Shown piece by piece: positions 59,466 to 64,000 of a DNA stretch of 64,000 nt; within the stretch, counting starts at the first letter, position 1; every line of letters begins with the position of its first letter. The DNA lies in contig JAGCCU010000067.1 of NCBI GenBank assembly GCA_017651515.1, forward strand, positions 25,998 through 89,997, in the 5' to 3' direction. The notes beneath the pieces were generated by a model. That model did no database searches. It saw only the letters and a list, made by a program, of their open reading frames with translations, and was not told the origin of the DNA. A program made the translations under genes and the position numbers. Origin of the DNA: Muribaculaceae bacterium (lineage in GTDB: Bacteria > Bacteroidota > Bacteroidia > Bacteroidales > Muribaculaceae).

Positions 59466-61223
59466 ATGACAGACCAATTATTATTGCAACAAGTAACCGA
59501 AAAGGCTAAAACCTGGCTCGGAGAAGGTTATGACGAACAGACAAAGGCGCAAGTGCGTGCCATGCTGGAGAATGAAGACAAGACTGACCTTATTGAGTCG
59601 TTTTACAAAGACCTGGAATTTGGTACAGGCGGACTTCGCGGTATCATGGGTGCCGGCAGTAACCGCATGAACATCTACACAGTAGGCTCGGCCACACAAG
59701 GTCTAGCCAACTATATGAAGGAGGCTTTCAAAGATCTTGACCAGATTAAGGTTGTTGTGGGCCATGATGTACGTAACAACAGCCGTCTGTTTGCTGAAAC
59801 TGTAGCTAATATATTCTCGGCAAACGGCATCAAGGTCTATCTCTTTGAAGGACCGCGCCCAACTCCTGAAGTGTCTTATGCTATCCGTTTGCTCGGATGC
59901 CAGAGCGGCGTAAACATCACCGCATCTCACAATCCAAAGGAATATAACGGCTACAAAGCCTATTGGGACGATGGCGCACAGGTGGTTTCACCTCACGATG
60001 TCAATATCATCAAATACGTCAACATGATAAAGGATGTGCGTGAAATAAAGTTTGAGGGCAATCCCGATCTTATTGAAATCATCGGCGAGAACATCGACAG
60101 CCAATATATCGAACAGATTCACACACTTTCACTCAGTCCTGATATCGACAAACGTCAGCACGACCTGAAAATCGTCTATACTCCAATTCACGGCGTAGGA
60201 TGCCACATCATTCCTCGTTCCATTATGCGCTGGGGTTTCGACAATATCATCCATGTGCCAGAACAGGACGTTATGAGTGGTGACTTCCCAACCGTTGACT
60301 CACCCAACCCAGAGAATCGCAGTGCAATGGAAATGGCCATTGCCAAGGCCGAAGAGGTTCAAGCCGACATCGCTCTTGCCAGCGATCCCGATGCAGACCG
60401 CATTAGCGTTGTGTTCAAGAACAACAAAGGTGAATACGACCTTGTAAACGGCAACCAGATTCAGCTCATCTTCCACTATTACCTTATTACTAGAAATGCT
60501 GAACTGGGCAAGCTTGACCGTGAAAACGACTACATCGTCAAGACCATAGTCACCAGTGAGAGCATTGCCAAGATTGCCAAAAAGCAAGGCATAAAGCTTT
60601 ATGACTGCTACACTGGCTTTAAGTGGATTGCTTCGGTAATGCGTGAACTTGAGGGAACCAGCGCTCGCTACCTAGGTGGTGGAGAAGAGAGCTATGGGTT
60701 CTTGCCACAAGACTTTGTGCGTGACAAAGACTCTGTTTCATCAATCCCTCTGATGTGTGAAATCGCTGCTTGGGCCAAGGATCGCGGACAGTCGATGAAT
60801 GACATGCTCATTGATCTCTACATGACTTACGGTTACTCTAAGGAGCGCGGCATATCGGTTGTTAGGCCTGGAAAGTCGGGTGCAGAAGAGATTGTCAACA
60901 TGATGAAGAACTTCCGTGAGAATCCTCAGAAGGAAATCGACGGCAGCCCCGTTGTTCTCATCAAGGACTTCCTTTCACTCGAGCAGAAGGACATGACAAC
61001 AGGCCAGGTCACAAAGCTCGACATGCCTGCTACAAGCAATGTGTTGCAATACTTCACTGCCGACGGAACAAAGGTTTCTATCCGTCCTAGCGGCACTGAG
61101 CCTAAGATCAAGTTCTATATCGAGGTTCATGACACTCTTGACAGCGCCGACCAATACGATGCCAAGAACGAATGGGGCGATGCCAAGATGCAGCGCATTG
61201 CCAAAGATCTAGGAATCGAATAA
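59466..61223 (+). CDS. Phosphohexomutase (phosphoglucomutase/phosphomannomutase family)
   Basis: A 585-residue four-domain enzyme that moves phosphate between C1 and C6 of a hexose phosphate. The phosphoserine loop is TASHNPKEYNGYK with Ser154; the Mg loop is DPDADR at 307-312; the sugar loop is GGEESYGFL near 400-408; the phosphate-binding loop is RPSGTEPKIKFY near the C terminus. The length and the order of loops match the long PgcA-like subgroup. Substrate is probably glucose phosphate, but mannose phosphate cannot be excluded. It is 22 bases after the M18 gene. Confidence 0.94.
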   Translation: MTDQLLLQQVTEKAKTWLGEGYDEQTKAQVRAMLENEDKTDLIESFYKDLEFGTGGLRGIMGAGSNRMNIYTVGSATQGLANYMKEAFKDLDQIKVVVGHDVRNNSRLFAETVANIFSANGIKVYLFEGPRPTPEVSYAIRLLGCQSGVNITASHNPKEYNGYKAYWDDGAQVVSPHDVNIIKYVNMIKDVREIKFEGNPDLIEIIGENIDSQYIEQIHTLSLSPDIDKRQHDLKIVYTPIHGVGCHIIPRSIMRWGFDNIIHVPEQDVMSGDFPTVDSPNPENRSAMEMAIAKAEEVQADIALASDPDADRISVVFKNNKGEYDLVNGNQIQLIFHYYLITRNAELGKLDRENDYIVKTIVTSESIAKIAKKQGIKLYDCYTGFKWIASVMRELEGTSARYLGGGEESYGFLPQDFVRDKDSVSSIPLMCEIAAWAKDRGQSMNDMLIDLYMTYGYSKERGISVVRPGKSGAEEIVNMMKNFRENPQKEIDGSPVVLIKDFLSLEQKDMTTGQVTKLDMPATSNVLQYFTADGTKVSIRPSGTEPKIKFYIEVHDTLDSADQYDAKNEWGDAKMQRIAKDLGIE

Positions 61224-61240
61224 CAGTATCACGACCTTAA

Positions 61241-61275
61241 GGAGGGTCGGCACTCGATACGATATGCCGTCCCTT
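61241..61275 (+). terminator. Hairpin between the phosphohexomutase and DAHP synthase genes
   Basis: GGAGGG-T-CGGCA (61241-61252) pairs with TGCCG-T-CCCTTC (61264-61275) across one T-T mismatch with an 11-base loop. The following sequence TCTATTTC is only moderately T-rich, so termination may be partial. Confidence 0.5.
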
Positions 61276-61292
61276 CTCTATTTCAGTATATC

Positions 61293-62369
61293 ATGTCAGG
61301 ATTAAGCCACTTACTTCCACTTCCCCAACAATTCTATTGCAACGGCACCATTATCGTTGCAGGGCCTTGCAGCGCTGAGAGTTGTCAACAGGTTTCTACC
61401 ATAGCCCAGAAGCTCAAACTGTTAGGAATAGGAGCGTTGCGAGCGGGTCTGTGGAAACCTCGCACTCTACCTGGTTGTTTCGAAGGAGTGGGAGCTACAG
61501 GTCTTGACTGGCTTGTGCAAGCAAAGCATGAGACAGGTATGCTCACTGCTACCGAAGTGGCTTCAAAAAGTCATGTCGAGGCTTGCCTTGATGCCGGTAT
61601 CGACATACTGTGGATTGGAGCCCGCACTGCAGCCAACCCCTTTGCCGTTCAGGAGATTGCTGACGCCCTTGAAGGTAACAATGATGTCATTGTGCTGGTA
61701 AAGAATCCTATCAGCCCTGACTTGGAACTGTGGATTGGTGCGCTTCAACGCATCTACAACGCTGGAATAAAGTGTCTGGGGGCCGTGCATCGAGGTTTTG
61801 TCAGCACTGCCGACACTTCCTATCGAAATGCACCCATCTGGCAACTTCCCATCGAACTCAAACGCCGATTCCCGGCCTTGCCGGTGCTTGTTGATCCGTC
61901 ACACATTACCGGAAACAGGGCACATGTAACAACCGTTGCCCAACAAGCCCTCGACATGGGGTTCGACGGATTGATGATAGAAGTACACGACAAGCCTGAA
62001 ACAGCACTGAGCGACAGCGAACAGCAAATCACGCCTATAATGCTTGAATCTTTCCTGAACACGATGACTGTGAGGCGAGGCAAGACATCTGGCGATGAGT
62101 TGAATGTTCTGAGACAGATAATCGACCAATGTGATGACGACATACTTGCTGCTCTTGCTCACCGCATGGATGTGGTCCGGCAAATCGGTCAATTGAAACG
62201 AAAGGCAGGGATGCAGGTCGTTCAGCATGGTCGTTTCAACGAGATACTTGAAAAACGCAAATCCCAAGCCTCTGGACTCCATTTGAGCGACCGATTCATA
62301 ACACAGCTCATGAAGCTAATTCACGAAGAGGCGGTCACTCAGCAATTATCGGAATCGACTGAAGAATAG
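61293..62369 (+). CDS. Bifunctional DAHP synthase / chorismate mutase
   Basis: A 358-residue enzyme with two activities of aromatic amino acid synthesis. Residues about 1-262 are a type I-beta (KDO8P-like) DAHP synthase: IVAGPCSAES near 23-32, RAGLWKPRT near 50-58, GIDILWIGARTAANPF near 107-122, VKNPISPDLELWIGAL near 136-151, HRGF and VDPSHITGNR. Residues about 270-350 are an AroQ chorismate mutase helix bundle (DVLRQIIDQCDD-like start, AHRMDVVRQIGQLKRKAGM). The mutase domain at the C terminus is the arrangement usual in Bacteroidetes and may give feedback control. No other aromatic gene is adjacent. Confidence 0.92.
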   Translation: MSGLSHLLPLPQQFYCNGTIIVAGPCSAESCQQVSTIAQKLKLLGIGALRAGLWKPRTLPGCFEGVGATGLDWLVQAKHETGMLTATEVASKSHVEACLDAGIDILWIGARTAANPFAVQEIADALEGNNDVIVLVKNPISPDLELWIGALQRIYNAGIKCLGAVHRGFVSTADTSYRNAPIWQLPIELKRRFPALPVLVDPSHITGNRAHVTTVAQQALDMGFDGLMIEVHDKPETALSDSEQQITPIMLESFLNTMTVRRGKTSGDELNVLRQIIDQCDDDILAALAHRMDVVRQIGQLKRKAGMQVVQHGRFNEILEKRKSQASGLHLSDRFITQLMKLIHEEAVTQQLSESTEE

Positions 62370-62372
62370 TTT

Positions 62373-63611
62373 CTACTTGCCTTCCAGAGCATCAAGTTTC
62401 TTGGCATCTCCCAACTTATAATAGATAGTTCGCAAAGCATTGCGGGCATCATCATTTGATGGGTCTAATTTATATGACTTTTCCAGATAAGGTAACGCCT
62501 GCTGATAAAGCGGGTTGACTTTTCTAGCCAAAGCTCTGGCGCTCATACGGGAGTTGGCTTCAGCCACTCGTGTGGCCTCATTATAGTAGTATCTTCCCAG
62601 GTTGAAAAGGCCCGAAGCGTTATCTTCGTCAAGTTCAACGCTCTTCTTGAAATAAAGAAATGCCTTATCAAGGCCGTCCTTTTGCTCTACTACAAGCCCT
62701 TTGAGGTTCTGCAGTTCGGCATCATCCGGTTCAATGTCAATCACTTCGTCAATCAGCCGTGCTGCTTTGTCGAGTTGCTTGAGATTAATATAATTGTTAA
62801 TCAGTATTCGAGCATACTGCACGTCGGCAGTTCCATACAGGTCGTAGGCTTCCCTGGCTAGTGCTACGATGCCCTGATCGTCATTGATTGCCGACAGACA
62901 TACCAAAGCATAGTCGAAGGCCTCCTTCTTAGTATAGCCAGAGTTTCTTGCCATGGCAAAATGTTCGGCAGCCTGAGCGTTATCGCCTTTCTGCCACAAG
63001 GCAATGCCTTGATAGTAACGAGTCTGCCCTAACACTTCGTTGGTTGCCGCTACAGTGGATATGCGTCGGTCTTGAAGTATGTCAAGATATACCTGCCAAG
63101 CCTTATAGGCATCATTCCACTCCTTGATGTTGTAGAGTTCGCCACCTGCAACATTGAACTCCTCGGCATGCTTTGAAATCTGATCTACAATATCACCAGA
63201 GAAACGAGTCTTAACACGCTGTTGACGTGTATTCTTATCGATGCGAGGCTTGCCTTTGCCATCAACTTCTCTTATCGTGTCGAGACTCATTGCGTGCAAG
63301 TAGCTGTCATAGCCGGCCAGCAATGCGTTGCACATGGCATGTGTATCGACTTTCTTGCCTATCATCTTCGTGTCTTTGTACTTGTCATACAGACCGAAGT
63401 AGGCCTTGCCAGCTACATACCAAGCCTCAGGGTCGCTTTTAGTCTCATCGTTTACCAGTGCGGGCTTAATCTTATTGATTGCAGCCTGATAGCTTGTTAC
63501 CGACATCGACAGCTGGTTGATGCTTTTCTTGGCGTCAGCCACGACACGATGCTGAGCCGTCATGGCAACCGCAAATAATAACAATATTGATACTGAATAT
63601 AATCGCCTCAT
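62373..63611 (-). CDS. Exported tetratricopeptide repeat protein
   Basis: A 412-residue protein with a signal peptide (MRRLYSVSILLLFAVAMTAQ), so the ATG at 63611 is preferred to one 14 codons upstream. The mature chain is a TPR solenoid; repeats are clear at about 205-240 (YQGIALWQKGDNAQAAEHFAMA), 265-300, 300-335 (LQNLKGLVVEQKDGLDKAFLYFKKS) and 335-395. TPR scaffolds bind other proteins; the partner is unknown. It converges with the DAHP synthase gene, with 3 bases between the stops. Confidence 0.88.
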   Translation of the reverse strand: MRRLYSVSILLLFAVAMTAQHRVVADAKKSINQLSMSVTSYQAAINKIKPALVNDETKSDPEAWYVAGKAYFGLYDKYKDTKMIGKKVDTHAMCNALLAGYDSYLHAMSLDTIREVDGKGKPRIDKNTRQQRVKTRFSGDIVDQISKHAEEFNVAGGELYNIKEWNDAYKAWQVYLDILQDRRISTVAATNEVLGQTRYYQGIALWQKGDNAQAAEHFAMARNSGYTKKEAFDYALVCLSAINDDQGIVALAREAYDLYGTADVQYARILINNYINLKQLDKAARLIDEVIDIEPDDAELQNLKGLVVEQKDGLDKAFLYFKKSVELDEDNASGLFNLGRYYYNEATRVAEANSRMSARALARKVNPLYQQALPYLEKSYKLDPSNDDARNALRTIYYKLGDAKKLDALEGK

Positions 63612-63634
63612 AATATTATAGTCTAGATTTTTTG

Positions 63635-63642
63635 CAAAATTA
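63635..63642 (-). promoter_or_regulatory. -7 box of the TPR protein promoter
   Basis: TAATTTTG on the minus strand (63642-63635), 23 bases before the start codon; -33 box not clear. Confidence 0.5.
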
Positions 63643-63757
63643 CAATTATGCAAGAGTATAATAAAATGTAATACTAAGTTTTATAATTTTTTATACCGAC
63701 CGGTGAGTCCCACACACAGATTAAGACTATAAGATACATATTGGCTGGCGCATTAGG

Positions 63758-63788
63758 AGTTTTCAGTTTTCAGTAATCAGTTTTCAGT
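63758..63788. repeat. Four tandem 7-base units AGTTTTC
   Basis: AGTTTTC, AGTTTTC, AGTAATC, AGTTTTC follow head to tail at 63758-63785, then a partial AGT. Directly after comes a GC-rich stretch (63789-63855) with three related pieces, GTGGGGCTGAC, GTGGGCTGAC and GTGGGGCCGCC, and the near-palindrome CCGGCGGGCCGCCGG. Composition differs sharply from both flanks. Confidence 0.7.
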
Positions 63789-63855
63789 GGGGCTGACACC
63801 GGCGGGCCGCCGGGCCCAATGTGGGCTGACGCACGTAGCAGTGGGGCCGCCTTAA

Positions 63856-63902
63856 AGTGTGTCTTTGCCTGAAAAAAGTTGACTCATAAAAAGAGTCAAG
63901 AA
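63856..63902 (+). mobile_element. Possible left end of an insertion element
   Basis: Behind the GC-rich block the sequence changes to AGTGTGTCTTTGCCTG, then a perfect 7-bp inverted repeat TTGACTC/GAGTCAA (63879-63885, 63893-63899) directly before an ATG. This resembles an IS terminus followed by its transposase gene. The other end is outside the window. Confidence 0.35.
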
Positions 63903-64000
63903 ATGGACAAGAGATTAAGACAAAGAAAGTGCGAAGAAGCTGCCGAAATGCGCATGCAGGGCAAGTCTCTGCAATCCATCGGCGAAAAACTCTCTCTGAG
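63903..64000 (+). CDS. N-terminal start of a helix-turn-helix protein, probable transposase or integrase (partial)
   Basis: An ATG at 63903 opens a frame that runs off the window after 32 complete codons. The fragment, MDKRLRQRKCEEAAEMRMQG and then KSLQSIGEKLSLS, has the basic start and the helix-turn-helix rhythm (EAAEMRMQGKSLQSIGEKL) common to OrfA-type transposase subunits and resolvase-like tails. The preceding inverted repeat supports a mobile origin, but the family cannot be named from so short a piece. Confidence 0.45.
   Translation, partial: MDKRLRQRKCEEAAEMRMQGKSLQSIGEKLSL

Overview
The window is Bacteroidota chromosome, most likely order Bacteroidales (a gut lineage such as Muribaculaceae or Prevotellaceae is plausible but cannot be fixed from this stretch). 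The signs are promoters of the Bacteroidetes type (TTTG, about 19-20 bases, TAnnTTTG) in front of many genes, almost no Shine-Dalgarno sequences, a FeoA-FeoB fusion, class III fructose bisphosphatase, the long form of NusB, the short Bacteroidetes omega subunit, DUF4835, DUF5606 and DUF5063 genes, a sodium-pumping methylmalonyl-CoA decarboxylase cluster, and secreted proteins with BspA repeats, dockerin repeats or a type IX secretion C-terminal signal.

Layout. 1-1785: small accessory block (end of an unknown gene, one orphan gene, one HD-domain hydrolase, a pair of 30-base direct repeats, a candidate small structured RNA on the minus strand) lying against the 3' end of a tRNA-Arg(TCT) gene. 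1950-3875: outer-membrane barrel protein and a cation efflux transporter. 3858-10804: promoter, cobalamin riboswitch, long leader and one 2169-residue secreted multidomain protein carrying a DUF4465-like domain; this is the most striking locus. 11093-15192: BspA-type leucine-rich repeat protein with dockerin repeats, then an M13 metallopeptidase. 15370-22033: dnaN, a DnaQ-like exonuclease, coaBC, DUF4835 (PorD-like), recN, rlmB. 22165-26291: nusB, yajC, ybbR-like, coaE, DUF5606, NlpC/P60 lipoprotein.

26310-32176 (minus): AddB-like nuclease, DNA polymerase III delta prime, HerA-like ATPase. 32302-36988 (minus): methylmalonyl-CoA epimerase and the decarboxylase alpha, delta/OadG, biotin carrier and beta subunits, which turn (2R)-methylmalonyl-CoA towards propionyl-CoA and propionate while pumping sodium. 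37226-39739 (minus): GH9 glycosidase fused to a polysaccharide-deacetylase domain. 39864-41031 (minus): rpoZ and bamD. 41387-46041: helical lipoprotein, fructose-1,6-bisphosphatase, S4-domain protein, MFS transporter. 46030-49354 (minus): feoAB and a periplasmic nitroreductase. 49487-52187: DEDDy exonuclease, small membrane protein, U32 peptidase family protein. 52571-55614: rplM, rpsI, rpsB, tsf. 55730-63611: Na/Pi cotransporter, DUF5063, M18 aminopeptidase, phosphohexomutase, DAHP synthase/chorismate mutase, TPR protein. 63612-64000: repeats and the probable left end of a mobile element.

Two themes connect the genes. First, vitamin B12: the propionate branch at 32-37 kb depends on methylmalonyl-CoA mutase (not in the window), a B12 enzyme, and the giant protein at 4.3 kb sits under a B12 riboswitch. 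Second, cell-surface polymer use: the beta-helix protein, the LRR/dockerin protein and the GH9-deacetylase fusion are all exported. The remainder is ordinary housekeeping DNA in gene orders usual for Bacteroidales. No rRNA genes, CRISPR array or complete insertion sequence were seen.
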